A stretch of 64,000 nt of DNA from Oceaniradius stylonematis (GCF_003149475.2 NZ_QFWV02000008.1:416980-480979); one strand, 5' to 3'. Counted from the first letter of the stretch, positions 10,225-19,955 are shown. Program-made: numbers and translations. Notes: generated by a model not told the origin, from the letters alone.

Positions 10225-10554
10225 ATGCAACGTATGGGTTTATGCATCGGCCTGAAGGCGGATCAGGTCGAACGGTATCGCGAACTGCACACCGACGTAT
10301 GGCCGGACGTGCTGGCTGCCATTTCGGCAGCAAACATCCGCAACTATTCGATCTTCCTCAAGCAGCCCGAGAACCTGTTGTTCGCCTACTGGGAATATGT
10401 CGGTTCCGATTTCGGGCGCGACATGGCGATCATGCGCGACAAGCCTGCAATGCAGGAATGGTGGAAAATCTGCGACCCGCTGCAACAGCCCTTCGAAACG
10501 CGTCGCGACGGTGAATGGTGGGCGTCGATGGAACGCGTGTTCTGGCTTCCGTGA
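10225..10554 (+). CDS. L-rhamnose/L-fucose mutarotase (RhaM family)
   Basis: A 109-residue dimeric alpha-beta barrel protein of the RhaM/FucU-like mutarotase family, which interconverts alpha and beta pyranose anomers. Diagnostic features are the start MQRMGLCIGLKADQVERYRE with His in RELHTDVWP, NYSIFLK, and the WWKICDPLQQP and GEWWASMERVFWL segments. The ATG at 10225 follows GGGAAGGACACG. Its presence beside an aldose dehydrogenase supports a 6-deoxyhexose as the substrate of this locus. Confidence 0.88.
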   Translation: MQRMGLCIGLKADQVERYRELHTDVWPDVLAAISAANIRNYSIFLKQPENLLFAYWEYVGSDFGRDMAIMRDKPAMQEWWKICDPLQQPFETRRDGEWWASMERVFWLP

Positions 10555-10648
10555 AATGAACGGCCAGGGCAGCAAACCGTCCCGGCCCATGGCAGCCGCG
10601 AGCGACGTGCACAAAGGGTCGGCGAAGGTCCCTGCCGTTGGAGACAAA

Positions 10649-11044
10649 TCAGGCCAGATGCGCCGTCGCTTCGATCTCGATCAGCGCATCGTCCTCGATC
10701 AGCCCGCTGACGACGACCACCGACATCGCCGGGAAGTGCTTGCCGAACACAGCGCGGTAGGCAGCGCCCACCTCCTTCTGCCGGGCGACATAGGCCCGTT
10801 TGTCGGTGATGAACCAGGTCAGCCTGGTAATGTCCGTCACCTTGCCGCCGGCGGCCTCGACAATCGCGGCGATGTTGCGCAGCGTCTGCTCCAACTGCCC
10901 GACAAAATCGTGCGTCTCGAACACCTGGTCCTTGTTCCAGCCGATCTGCCCGCCGATCTGCAGCGTGCCGTCCGGCGTCAGCATGCCATTGGCATATCCC
11001 CGGGCGGGCGCCCAATCGTCCGGCTGTATCGTCTTGGTGGTCAT
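10649..11044 (-). CDS. Rid-family protein lacking the catalytic arginine
   Basis: A 131-residue YjgF/YER057c/UK114-fold protein, last gene of the anthranilate operon. RidA proteins hydrolyse enamines and imines with an Arg in a segment resembling PARSCVEV. Here the aligned segment is HFPAMSVVVV, so the Arg is Met, while the downstream Glu in LIEIEA is kept. That places it with Rid subgroups that lack imine deaminase activity, or with a changed substrate. The start at 11044 (MTTKTIQ) has only a weak Shine-Dalgarno. It lies 71 bases after livF, beyond a short dyad at 11081-11097. Confidence 0.8.
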   Translation of the reverse strand: MTTKTIQPDDWAPARGYANGMLTPDGTLQIGGQIGWNKDQVFETHDFVGQLEQTLRNIAAIVEAAGGKVTDITRLTWFITDKRAYVARQKEVGAAYRAVFGKHFPAMSVVVVSGLIEDDALIEIEATAHLA

Positions 11045-11080
11045 GATCGTTGGTCCATAATCTGTTCGGCCTTCAGCGGT

Positions 11081-11097
11081 CATCTGCCGGGCAGGTG
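11081..11097. repeat. Short inverted repeat between livF and the Rid gene
   Basis: Arms CATCTGCC and GGCAGGTG around a single G, with one mismatch. No T tract follows on the minus strand, so it is at most a weak attenuator reducing read-through into the Rid gene. Confidence 0.3.
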
Positions 11098-11115
11098 CCC
11101 CGGTGGATAACCGCA

Positions 11116-11798
<683 letters not shown>

Positions 11799-11802
<4 letters not shown>

Positions 11803-12548
11803 GCGTCTTCTCCAAGATAGGCTTCCCGGACCTGCCTGTCCGACTGGATCTCATCGATGCTGCCGCTGGCGATCACCTTGCCGTAGACAAGAACGCTGAT
11901 CCGGTCGGCGAGCGTGAACACCGCGTCCATGTCATGCTCGACCAAAAGGATCGGCGCCTCATGACGCAATTCGTCGAGAAACCCCGTCAGCCGTTTCGAT
12001 CCTTCCGAACCCAGACCCGCCATGGGCTCGTCCATGACGAAAACGCTGGGCTCCAGCGTCAGCGCGACGGCCACTTCCAGTTGCCGCCGCTGGCCGTGGC
12101 TGAGTTCGGCGGTTCGCGTCGCCGCATGGTCCTGAAGGCCGACGCGCTCCAGCGCCGCCTCGGCGCGGGCGCGCAGATCTGCGTCCTCGAGCGCCGGAGA
12201 CAGGAAGCGCCATGGCCGGCCAGATGCGCCCAGCGCGCCAAGAACCGCGTTCTGAAGCACGGTGTCCTGCATCGCCAGCGCCGATATCTGGAAGGTGCGG
12301 CCAAGCCCCGCCTTGGCGCGCGCGCGCGTGCTTTGCTGCGTGACGTCGCGACCGAGCAGATGCACGCTGCCGGCGTCCGGCATCAGCGTGCCGCAAATCT
12401 GCGCGATCAGCGTCGACTTTCCAGCGCCATTGGGCCCGATAATGGCATGGATCTCGCCCGGCCGAAGGTCGATCGAAACGTCGTCGCTGGCTTTCAGGGC
12501 GCCGAAGCTCTTGGAAATGCCATGTGTCGCGAGCACGGGATCAGCCAT
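11799..12548 (-). CDS. Branched-chain-type ABC transporter ATPase (LivG family)
   Basis: A 249-residue ATPase with Walker A GPNGAGKST (about residue 38), signature LSHGQRRQLEVA and Walker B VFVMDEPMAGLG, followed by the conserved LLVEHDMDAVF segment of LivG proteins. It pairs with LivF to power the importer. Start overlaps the livM stop by eight bases. Confidence 0.92.
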
Positions 12549-13524
12549 GCGCTTTCTCCCGGCCGGACACGATGCCGATCAACCCGCCGCGGCCGAACAG
12601 GACGATCAGCAGCAGCAACGCGCCAAGATAGACCAGCCAGTAATCGCTCAGGCCGCCGAGGAAATGCTCGAGCGCCACGAAGACCAGCGCGCCGGCGACC
12701 GGCCCGAACAACCGCGCCACGCCTCCGATGATGATGAACACCATGATCTCGCCGCTCATCTGCCAGGAAAACATGGTCGGGCTGACGAACCGGTTGAGAT
12801 CGGCGAACAGCGCGCCGGCCAGTCCCGTGATCGCGCCGGAGATCACGAAGGCGACCAGCTTGAGCCGCGTCGCATTCAGCCCCACGGTTTCGACCCGCTG
12901 CGGCACCTGGCGCGCCGCGTTGAGCGCCAGCCCGAACGGCGATCTGGCCAGCCGGCTGGTGAACCAAAGCACCGCGCACAGGATCGCCAGGCACAAGCCG
13001 TAGAACTGGATCGGTTGCAGCGTGTTCAGCCCGGGAAAGTCGTTGCGCACCCAGATCGACAGCCCGTCCTCGCCGCCATAAGCCGACCAGCTGATCGAGA
13101 AGAAGAAGAACATCTGGCCGAACGCCAGCGTGATCATGATGAAATAGACGCCCGACGTGCGCAGCGACAAATGCCCGATCACCAGCGCCGCCAGCGCCGA
13201 CAGGACGATCGCGGTCAGCCAGATGACGGGCATCGATTTGGTGCCCTCGATGACAAACGGCCATTCCATCACCGGCGTGACGGTCTGGGCATGAAAAGCG
13301 AGGATACCCATGGCGTAGCCGCCAATGCCGAAGAATGCCGCATGGCCCAGGCTCACCAGCCCGCCCAGTCCGAGCGCGACGTTCAGGCCGACCGCCGCCA
13401 GTGCGAAGATCGCCGCCCGCGTCATCAGCGTGATCGTGAACGGCTCATTGGCCCACCAGGCCCATGCCGGCACGACGAAGAAGATCGCCAGGATCGCGGC
13501 GTTCAGATAGCGCTCGGCGATCAT
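12541..13524 (-). CDS. Branched-chain-type ABC transporter permease (LivM family)
   Basis: A 327-residue inner-membrane permease with about eight to ten hydrophobic helices. LivM landmarks are 'GLNVALGLGGLVSLGHAAFFGIGGY' split over residues 45-70 (the GLVSLGH motif) and a late VFIIIGGVARLFGPVAGA coupling region. Starts with ATG at 13524 overlapping the livH stop. Forms the channel with LivH. Confidence 0.9.
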   Translation of the reverse strand: MIAERYLNAAILAIFFVVPAWAWWANEPFTITLMTRAAIFALAAVGLNVALGLGGLVSLGHAAFFGIGGYAMGILAFHAQTVTPVMEWPFVIEGTKSMPVIWLTAIVLSALAALVIGHLSLRTSGVYFIMITLAFGQMFFFFSISWSAYGGEDGLSIWVRNDFPGLNTLQPIQFYGLCLAILCAVLWFTSRLARSPFGLALNAARQVPQRVETVGLNATRLKLVAFVISGAITGLAGALFADLNRFVSPTMFSWQMSGEIMVFIIIGGVARLFGPVAGALVFVALEHFLGGLSDYWLVYLGALLLLIVLFGRGGLIGIVSGREKAHG

Positions 13525-14441
13525 GACTTCGCTCCGAACAGGCCGGTCGGCCGCCAGATCAGGATCGCACCCATCAGGATGTAGATCGCCATCGACGCCA
13601 GCGACGAACCGACCGAGGTGGCGGTCGCCGGATCGGTGAAAAGCTTGAGCAGTTCGGGCAGGAAGATGCCGCCGAGCGTGTCGGTGAGCCCGACGAGGAT
13701 GGCGCCGATCAGCGCACCCTTCATCGAGCCGATCCCGCCAATGACGATGACCACGAAGGCGAGGATCAGCACCGGCTCGCCCATGCCGACCTGCACCGAC
13801 TGGATCGCGCCCACCAGCGCGCCGGCGATGCCGGCGAGCCCCGCGCCCAATGCGAAGACCAGCGTGTAAAGGCGCGAAATGTCGATGCCGAGCGCGGCGA
13901 TCATCTCGCGATCGTTCTCGCCGGCACGGATCTGGATGCCGATCCGTGTTTTCGTGATCAGGGCGCCGAGACCAAGCGCGATCAGAAGGCCAACCACGAT
14001 CAGGAACAGCCTGTAGAGCGGATATTGGATGCCGCCGGGCAGCGTCACCGGTCCCGACAGATAGTCCGGAATGTCGAGAAACAGCGGAAACGAGCCGAAC
14101 AGCCAGCGCGTGCCTTCCGAAAAGATCAGGATCAGCGCAAAGGTCGCCAGCACCTGATCGAGATGATCCTTGTCGTAGAGCCTTCGGATCACGACCAGCT
14201 CGACGATGGCGCCGACGATCGCGGCCGCAGCAAGCGCCGCCGCGAGCGCCAGCACGAACGATCCGGTGTAGCCGGCCACCGTTGCGGCGGCGAAGGCGCC
14301 GATCATGTAGAGCGATCCATGCGCCAGATTGATCAGCCCCATGACGCCGAAGATCAGCGTCAGGCCAGCCGCCATCAGGAACAGCATGATGCCGAACTGC
14401 AGACCGTTAAGGATCTGCTCGACAAGGAGGATGAAGGACAT
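13521..14441 (-). CDS. Branched-chain-type ABC transporter permease (LivH family)
   Basis: A 306-residue permease with the LivH N-terminus MSFILLVEQILNGLQFG and the conserved GLINLAHGSLYMIGA motif. The ATG at 14441 is chosen by family alignment; a TTG five codons upstream is possible and neither has a clear Shine-Dalgarno. The gene follows livK after a strong hairpin (14458-14484), which may set lower expression than that of the binding protein. Confidence 0.9.
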   Translation of the reverse strand: MSFILLVEQILNGLQFGIMLFLMAAGLTLIFGVMGLINLAHGSLYMIGAFAAATVAGYTGSFVLALAAALAAAAIVGAIVELVVIRRLYDKDHLDQVLATFALILIFSEGTRWLFGSFPLFLDIPDYLSGPVTLPGGIQYPLYRLFLIVVGLLIALGLGALITKTRIGIQIRAGENDREMIAALGIDISRLYTLVFALGAGLAGIAGALVGAIQSVQVGMGEPVLILAFVVIVIGGIGSMKGALIGAILVGLTDTLGGIFLPELLKLFTDPATATSVGSSLASMAIYILMGAILIWRPTGLFGAKS

Positions 14442-14457
14442 GGGAAAGGGTTCCAAT

Positions 14458-14484
14458 GGCCGGCTCCATGGGAAGGAGCCGGCC
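14458..14484 (-). repeat. Perfect 10-bp hairpin between livK and livH
   Basis: Arms GGCCGGCTCC and GGAGCCGGCC with a seven-base loop, eight bases after the livK stop on the minus strand. No T run follows, so it looks like a 3'-end stabiliser or partial attenuator rather than a full terminator. Such elements commonly let a periplasmic binding protein be made in excess of its permeases. Confidence 0.6.
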
Positions 14485-14491
14485 GAACGGG

Positions 14492-15631
14492 TTACATCTG
14501 GCAGTCGCCCGCATAAGCGTCGGCATGGTTCTCGAGCGCCGGGCCGATCAGCTTGTTGGTGTACACATCGCCTTCCTTGATGACCTCGCGCGCGTAGATC
14601 GTCTGGATCGGGTGATGGTTCGGGCCGAATTCGAAATCGCCGCGCGTGCTGTCGAAATCGGCGGCCCGCAGCGCGTCGCGGAATGCGTCGGCATTGGAGA
14701 CGTCGGCCTTCTCAAGCGCCGAGATCAAGAGGTTGGCGGTATCGAAACCCTGGCTGGCATAGAGCGAGGGCAGACGGCCATATTCGGCCTGAAAGCTCTC
14801 GACAAAGGCCGCATTGGTCGGGTTGTCGATATCCTTGCTCCATTGCGAGGTGTTGACCACGCCGAGCGCCGCATCGCCGACCGCCTGCAAGATGCCCTGA
14901 TCGAACGAGAAGGCCGGACCGACGACGGGGATGTCGATGCCCGAATCCCGATACTGTTTCAGGAAGGCGATGCCCATGCCGCCGGGCAGGAAGAAGAACA
15001 CGCTGTCGGCATCCGAAGCGCGGATCTGCGCGATTTCGGCCGCATAGTCGGTCTGGCCGAGCGTCGTGTAGATCTCGCCCGCCAATTCGCCCTCGAAGAA
15101 GCGCTTGTAGCCGGTCAGCGCATCCTGTCCGGCCGGATAATTGGGCGCCAGGATGAACGATTTGCTGTAGCCTGCGCTGTTGGCATACGCGCCGGCCGCC
15201 TCGTGCAGATTGTCGTTCTGCCAGGCGACGTTGAAATAGTTGGGATGGCAGCCCGCGCCCGCGAGTGCCGAAGGTCCCGCGTTGGGCGACAGGTAGAACT
15301 TGCCCTGCGCGGTTACCGACGGCACCACGGCCATCGCCAAGTTGGACCAGATGATACCGGTCAGCACGTCGACCTGTTCGGCCTGGACCATCTTGTCGGC
15401 CAGTTGAACCGCGACGTCCGGCTTGCGCTGATCGTCCTCGACAATGACCTCTATGTCGTCACGGCCGGACTGCTTGATCGCCAAAAGGAATCCGTCGCGC
15501 ACGTCGATGCCAAGACCCGCGCCGCCGCCGGACAGCGTGGTGATCATGCCGACCTTGGTTTCCGCGATTGCGCTGGCCGGCAGGACCACCGCGGCGGCCA
15601 TGGCCGCCATCATAAGGCTTTTCAGTTTCAT
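14492..15631 (-). CDS. ABC transporter substrate-binding protein (LivK-like)
   Basis: A 379-residue periplasmic binding protein of the Leu/Ile/Val-binding class. The signal peptide is MKLKSLMMAAMAAAVVLPASAIA with cleavage before Glu-Thr-Lys-Val-Gly. The mature protein starts with the family TKVGMITTLSGGGAGLGIDV strand. The ATG at 15631 follows AGGGAGAGAAAC. Genomic context, directly after a 2-aminobenzoate-CoA ligase gene, suggests an aromatic acid or tryptophan-derived ligand. Confidence 0.9.
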   Translation of the reverse strand: MKLKSLMMAAMAAAVVLPASAIAETKVGMITTLSGGGAGLGIDVRDGFLLAIKQSGRDDIEVIVEDDQRKPDVAVQLADKMVQAEQVDVLTGIIWSNLAMAVVPSVTAQGKFYLSPNAGPSALAGAGCHPNYFNVAWQNDNLHEAAGAYANSAGYSKSFILAPNYPAGQDALTGYKRFFEGELAGEIYTTLGQTDYAAEIAQIRASDADSVFFFLPGGMGIAFLKQYRDSGIDIPVVGPAFSFDQGILQAVGDAALGVVNTSQWSKDIDNPTNAAFVESFQAEYGRLPSLYASQGFDTANLLISALEKADVSNADAFRDALRAADFDSTRGDFEFGPNHHPIQTIYAREVIKEGDVYTNKLIGPALENHADAYAGDCQM

Positions 15632-15664
15632 GTTTCTCTCCCTGTTTGATGGTTCTTGCAAACG

Positions 15665-15901
15665 TCAGAACGCCCTGAATGTCAGCGTCGTCAGCGACCG
15701 TTCAATCCCGTCAATGTCCAGCAGCCTGTCATTGATGAAACGGCCGATATCCTCCTCCTCGGGGATGTAGAGCTTGGCCAGAAGGTCGTACTCGCCACTC
15801 GTCGAATAGAGCTCGGAATGGATCTCCCGCCGCGCGATCTCATCGGCCACATCGTAGGTGGTGCCTGGACGACATCTGAACTGAACGAAAACACACTTCA
15901 T
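15665..15901 (-). CDS. Stand-alone RAM (Lrp/AsnC ligand-binding) domain protein
   Basis: A complete 78-residue protein that is only the Lrp/AsnC C-terminal effector-binding domain; no helix-turn-helix precedes it. Visible pattern: MKCVFVQFRCRPGTTYDVAD, then SELYSTSGEYDLLAKLYIPE and a final SLTTLTFRAF strand, as in RAM domains where the Gly-Asp region binds amino acids at subunit interfaces. The ATG at 15901 follows AGAGGTCGTC. Lies 10 bases after the ligase stop. It may sense an amino acid or aromatic intermediate, or modulate a full-length Lrp; function unknown. Confidence 0.75.
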   Translation of the reverse strand: MKCVFVQFRCRPGTTYDVADEIARREIHSELYSTSGEYDLLAKLYIPEEEDIGRFINDRLLDIDGIERSLTTLTFRAF

Positions 15902-15911
15902 GACGACCTCT

Positions 15912-17537
15912 TCAGTGACGGGGTGACGGCTTCAGCCGGAATCGCTGCACCTTGCCGGTCTGCGTCTTCGGCAGGGCGTCCACGAAGACGATGCTGCGCG
16001 GATATTTGTACGGCGCAATCGTCGCCTTGACGTGGTCCTGAAGCGTCTTGACCAGTGCCTCGTCGGGCGATGCGTCCGGACCGACAACGACATGGGCCTG
16101 GACGATCGCCCCACGCTCTTCATCCGGTGCGCCGATGACGGCGCATTCGGCCACATCGGGGTGAGCAAGCAGTGCCGCCTCCACTTCCGGCCCGGCGATG
16201 TTGTAGCCGGCCGACACGATGATGTCGTCATTGCGCGCGGCGAAATGGAAATAACCGTCGTCATCGACCCGGAACGTGTCGCCCGTGATGTTCCATCCGT
16301 CCATGACGTATTTGGCCTGGTTCTCGCCACGCAGATATCGGCAGCCGGTCGGCCCGCGCACGGCCAGCCGTCCCATCTCTCCGGCCGCGACGATGTCGCC
16401 CTTTTCGTCCACCACTTTCGCCTCGTATCCGGTCACCGGCTTGCCCGTACAGGCGGGCTTGTGATCATCAAACCGGTTGGAGATGAAAATGTGAAGCAAT
16501 TCCGTCGCCCCGATACCGTCGAGCATCGGTTTGCCGGTTTTTTCCCGCCACTCCTCATAGACCGGCGCCGGCAGGGTTTCGCCCGCCGAGACCGCCGCAC
16601 GCAGCGAAGACAGGTCGGCACCCTCCTCCATGCCGCGCAGCATGGCGCGATAGGCGGTGGGCGCGGTGAAGCAGACGGTCGCTTTGTACTTCTCGATGAT
16701 CTCGATCATGTTGGGCGGGCTGGCATTTTCCAGCAGCGTCGCGGTCGCGCCGAAACGCAGCGGAAAGATGGCCAGTCCGCCCAGCCCGAACGTGAAGGCA
16801 AGCGGCGGCGAGCCGACGAAGACATCGTCGGGCGTCACGCCCAACACCTCGGCTGCATAGCCGTCGGCGATGATCATCAGATCGCGGTGGAAATGCATCG
16901 TCGCCTTGGGTTCGCCCGTCGATCCCGACGTGAAGCCGAGCAGCGCGACATCGTCCTGCGCAGTCTGGACGGCATCGAACCGGACCGGCTTTTCAAGCGC
17001 CAGCTGGTCCAGTTCCGCGTCATGGTTGGAGGTGCCGTCAAAGCCGACGACACGTTTGAGGAACGCGTTTGTAGCGGCACAGGCCGCCATTTCGTCCATC
17101 AGCCGCGTGTCGCACAGCGCAAAGGCGATCTCGGCCTTGTCGATATATTTGGACAGCTCCGCCGCGCGCAGCATCGGCATCGAATTGACGACGACGGCGC
17201 CGGCCTTGGTCGCCGCCAGCCAGCAGGCGACCATCGCCGGATTGTTGGCCGAGCGGATCAGCACCCGGTTGCCCGGCTTGACGCCGATATCGTCGACCAG
17301 CGCATGCGCCAGCCGGTTGGTCCAGTCGGTCAGTTCCTTGTAGGTCCGCCGCCGGCCATTGCCGATAAGCGCAGTGTGGTCGCCAAAACCCTTGCCGACC
17401 ATCGCATCGGTCAGTTCGACCGCCGCGTTCAACCGTTCGGGATAGTCGAAGCCGTCCAGCAGCAGATCCGGCCACTGGTCGAGCGGCGGCAGGTTGTCAC
17501 GCGTAAAGGTATCGGTATGGGCGGAGGGAGCGGGCAT
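15912..17537 (-). CDS. abmG: 2-Aminobenzoate-CoA ligase
   Basis: A 541-residue AMP-forming acyl/aryl-CoA synthetase. Motifs: GFTSGSTGEPKATMHFHRD (P-loop-like A3), DGIGATELLHIFISNR (A5), ITGDTFRVDDDGYFHFAARNDD (A7/A8) and the C-terminal catalytic Lys in KTQTGKVQRF. It activates anthranilate to 2-aminobenzoyl-CoA. The substrate is inferred from the 2-aminobenzoyl-CoA monooxygenase/reductase in the same operon and the kynureninase nearby, and from length and motifs matching benzoate/2-aminobenzoate ligases. Confidence 0.85.
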   Translation of the reverse strand: MPAPSAHTDTFTRDNLPPLDQWPDLLLDGFDYPERLNAAVELTDAMVGKGFGDHTALIGNGRRRTYKELTDWTNRLAHALVDDIGVKPGNRVLIRSANNPAMVACWLAATKAGAVVVNSMPMLRAAELSKYIDKAEIAFALCDTRLMDEMAACAATNAFLKRVVGFDGTSNHDAELDQLALEKPVRFDAVQTAQDDVALLGFTSGSTGEPKATMHFHRDLMIIADGYAAEVLGVTPDDVFVGSPPLAFTFGLGGLAIFPLRFGATATLLENASPPNMIEIIEKYKATVCFTAPTAYRAMLRGMEEGADLSSLRAAVSAGETLPAPVYEEWREKTGKPMLDGIGATELLHIFISNRFDDHKPACTGKPVTGYEAKVVDEKGDIVAAGEMGRLAVRGPTGCRYLRGENQAKYVMDGWNITGDTFRVDDDGYFHFAARNDDIIVSAGYNIAGPEVEAALLAHPDVAECAVIGAPDEERGAIVQAHVVVGPDASPDEALVKTLQDHVKATIAPYKYPRSIVFVDALPKTQTGKVQRFRLKPSPRH

Positions 17538-17540
17538 GGC

Positions 17541-17990
17541 TCACTCATTGGCTTCCGGTGGCAGGAAATCGACATCGTGCTCGGCCGAGACTTTCACGAC
17601 GGCCTCGACATCGGTCATGTTGTGCAGTTCTTCGAAGAGCTCTTTCAGCTTGCCCGCCGGCGAGACCCAGAACAGCGCCCGGCACGGCTTGTCCGACTTG
17701 TTGAAATAGCCATGCGGAATGCCGCGGGGCATGCGCACCAGATCGCCTTCACGCGCCTTGGTCCATTTGCCGTCGAGCTTGAGGTCCAGTTCGCCTTCCT
17801 GCACGAGAATGAACTCGTCCTGCGTCGGGTGGATGTGCACGGGCACGGCATCGCCGGGAGCCGAGTTCGTTTCAAAGGCGAATGTGCTCTCGCAAACCGC
17901 CTTCGGATAATAGGTCTGGCCGAGAATGTTCCAGGTCGTTTCCTTGTAGCCGACACCGTTTTCGGTGATGCCCTTTTCCAGCTCTTTCAT
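17541..17990 (-). CDS. Cupin-domain protein of the anthraniloyl-CoA operon
   Basis: A 149-residue single-domain cupin. Motif 1 is HIHPTQDEFILVQEG and motif 2 is RMPRGIPHGYFNKS, giving a 2-His/Glu/His metal site. It shares HPTQDE, RMP-G--HG-FN-S and a C-terminal FLPP with the cupin at 31280-31720, so the two are paralogues placed in two connected operons. The start at 17990 has AAGGAGGAG. Possible dioxygenase, isomerase or deaminating role; I do not know the reaction. Confidence 0.85.
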   Translation of the reverse strand: MKELEKGITENGVGYKETTWNILGQTYYPKAVCESTFAFETNSAPGDAVPVHIHPTQDEFILVQEGELDLKLDGKWTKAREGDLVRMPRGIPHGYFNKSDKPCRALFWVSPAGKLKELFEELHNMTDVEAVVKVSAEHDVDFLPPEANE

Positions 17991-18008
17991 TGCAGTTCTC
18001 CTCCTTTT

Positions 18009-19151
18009 TCAGCCGCCGAGCGTCTGGCGGGCTATGACGACTTTCTGAACGTCCGATGCACCCTCGTAAATGCGCAGTGCCCGGATTTCGCGGTAGAGCG
18101 TCTCGACGGCATGGCCCGACCGGACGCCGTCGGCGCCATGAAGCTGGACGGCCTTGTCGATCACCTCTTGCGCCCGGTCGGTGGCGAAAAGCTTGGCCAT
18201 CGCCGCCTCGCGGGTGATGCGCGGCGCACCCATGTCCTTGGTCCACGCGGCGCGGTAGATCAGAAGCGCCGCCGCATCCACATCGAGCGCCATGTCGGCG
18301 ATATGGCCCTGGACCATCTGCAGATCGGACAGCGGCGCGCCCTGCACATGACGTTTTGCAACCCGGCCGATCGACTCATCGAGCGCCCGGCGCGCGAAGC
18401 CGAGCGCGGCTGCGCCGACGGTCGGGCGGAAGATGTCGAGCACCGACATGGCGATCCTGAACCCCTCGCCGGGATTGCCGATCATCGACGAAGCCGGGAT
18501 CTTGCAGGCGGAAAAACGCAACGTCGCCAGCGGATGGGGCGCGATCGTCTCCAGCCGTTCGGTGACCTCGAAACCGTCGATGCCGGCGGGAACGATGAAC
18601 GCCGAAAGGCCCTTGGCGCCCGGCGCTTCGCCGGTCCGCGCAAAGACCGTGTAGACGTCGGCGATGCCGCCATTGGAGATCCAGGTCTTTTCGCCATCGA
18701 GCACGAAGGCGTCGCCATCGCGTGTGGCGGTCATCGTGCTGTTGGCGACATCGGAGCCCGATTGCGGCTCGGTGAGCGCGAAGGCGGCAATCGCCTTGCC
18801 CGAGCGGGAAAGCGGCAGCCATTGCGCTTTCTGGTCGGACGACCCGAACAGCGAGATGGCGCCGGTACCGAGCCCCTGCATGGCAAACGCGAAATCGGCC
18901 AGCCCCTCATGGCGCGCCAGCGTTTCACGGATCAGGCACAGCGTCCTCACATCGAGCTTGCCGTCCTCTGCGCCGGTGTGCTCCAGGAACCCCGCCGCGC
19001 CGAGATCCGAGACCAGTGTGCGGCAGGCCGCATCCACGTCCGCATGATCGACGCCGCCCAGATGCCCGGCCGCCCACCCATCGATTTCGTCCGCAAGCGC
19101 GCGATGCCGATCGTCGAAAAAGGGCCAGTCGAGGAAGCTCCGGTCCGCCAT
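18009..19151 (-). CDS. Acyl-CoA dehydrogenase family protein
   Basis: A 380-residue FAD-dependent acyl-CoA dehydrogenase. Landmarks: FALTEPQSGSDVANS (FAD-binding), WISNGGIADVYTVFART, VQGHIADMALDVDAAALLIYRAA and AVQLHGADGVRSGHAVETLYREIRALRIYEGAS split near the C-terminus, with the usual catalytic Glu region. Start ATG overlaps the enoyl-CoA hydratase stop by one base (TGATG). Likely oxidises an alicyclic CoA intermediate after ring reduction of 2-aminobenzoyl-CoA; the exact substrate is not readable from sequence. Confidence 0.88.
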   Translation of the reverse strand: MADRSFLDWPFFDDRHRALADEIDGWAAGHLGGVDHADVDAACRTLVSDLGAAGFLEHTGAEDGKLDVRTLCLIRETLARHEGLADFAFAMQGLGTGAISLFGSSDQKAQWLPLSRSGKAIAAFALTEPQSGSDVANSTMTATRDGDAFVLDGEKTWISNGGIADVYTVFARTGEAPGAKGLSAFIVPAGIDGFEVTERLETIAPHPLATLRFSACKIPASSMIGNPGEGFRIAMSVLDIFRPTVGAAALGFARRALDESIGRVAKRHVQGAPLSDLQMVQGHIADMALDVDAAALLIYRAAWTKDMGAPRITREAAMAKLFATDRAQEVIDKAVQLHGADGVRSGHAVETLYREIRALRIYEGASDVQKVVIARQTLGG

Positions 19152-19951
19152 CAATCGCCCTCGAAGACCGGTTTCTTCTTCGCCGCGAACGCCTCATAGG
19201 CGCGGCGGAAGTCGTTGCCCTGCATGCAGATGGCCTGCGCCTGCGCTTCGGCTTCGATCGCCTGATCGAGGGACATCGACCATTCCTGCGCCAGCATCGT
19301 CTTGGTCATGGCATTGGCGAATGTCGGCCCCGCACAGATGCGTTCGGCCAGTTCCATGGCCACCGATTCCAGTTCGGCCGCGTCCGACAGGCGATTGAAA
19401 AACCCCCAGGCATGGCCCTCTTCGGCACTCATGGACCGGCCCAGATACAGAAGCTCATTGGCCCGGCCCTGCCCGATGATGCGCGGCAGCATGGCGCAGG
19501 CGCCCATGTCGCAGCCGGCAAGGCCGACCCGGTTGAATAGGAAGGCAACCTTGGCGTCCGGCGTTGCAACCCGCAGGTCCGACGCCATGGCGATGATCGC
19601 GCCGGCGCCCGCGCAAATCCCTTCGACGGCGGCGATGATCGGCTTGCCGCAATGGATCATCGCCTTGACCAGATCGCCCGTCATCCGGGTGAAGGCCAGA
19701 AGCTCCTTCATGCTCATCTGCGTCAGCGGCCCGATAATGTCGTGCACGTCACCGCCGGAACTGAAATTGCCGCCATTAGGCAGGAAAACCACGGCGTGCA
19801 CCTCATCATCATAGTGAAGGTCGCGGAACCAGTCGCGCAGTTCCGCATAGCTCTCGAAGGTCAGCGGGTTCTTGCGTTCGGGACGGTTCAGCGCGATGCG
19901 TGCCACCGGCCCGTCGATCGTGCACTTGAAATGCTGTGTGTCGCTGCGCAT
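19151..19951 (-). CDS. Enoyl-CoA hydratase/isomerase (crotonase) family protein
   Basis: A 266-residue crotonase. The oxyanion-hole segments are [11 protein letters not shown] and [21 protein letters not shown]. The usual catalytic Glu region of hydratases is replaced by [23 protein letters not shown], so it could be a ring-opening hydrolase or isomerase rather than a simple hydratase. Start at 19951, with GGAG in the preceding marR end. Probably acts on the 2-aminobenzoyl-CoA-derived alicyclic ring. Confidence 0.85.
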   Translation of the reverse strand: MRSDTQHFKCTIDGPVARIALNRPERKNPLTFESYAELRDWFRDLHYDDEVHAVVFLPNGGNFSSGGDVHDIIGPLTQMSMKELLAFTRMTGDLVKAMIHCGKPIIAAVEGICAGAGAIIAMASDLRVATPDAKVAFLFNRVGLAGCDMGACAMLPRIIGQGRANELLYLGRSMSAEEGHAWGFFNRLSDAAELESVAMELAERICAGPTFANAMTKTMLAQEWSMSLDQAIEAEAQAQAICMQGNDFRRAYEAFAAKKKPVFEGD

Positions 19952-19955
19952 GGCC

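Noticed and set aside
16032-19199. Very long open frame on the plus strand (about 1055 codons)
   Set aside because: It is exactly antisense to the well-supported ligase, cupin and acyl-CoA dehydrogenase genes, has an Arg/His/Gly-rich composition and no recognisable domain.
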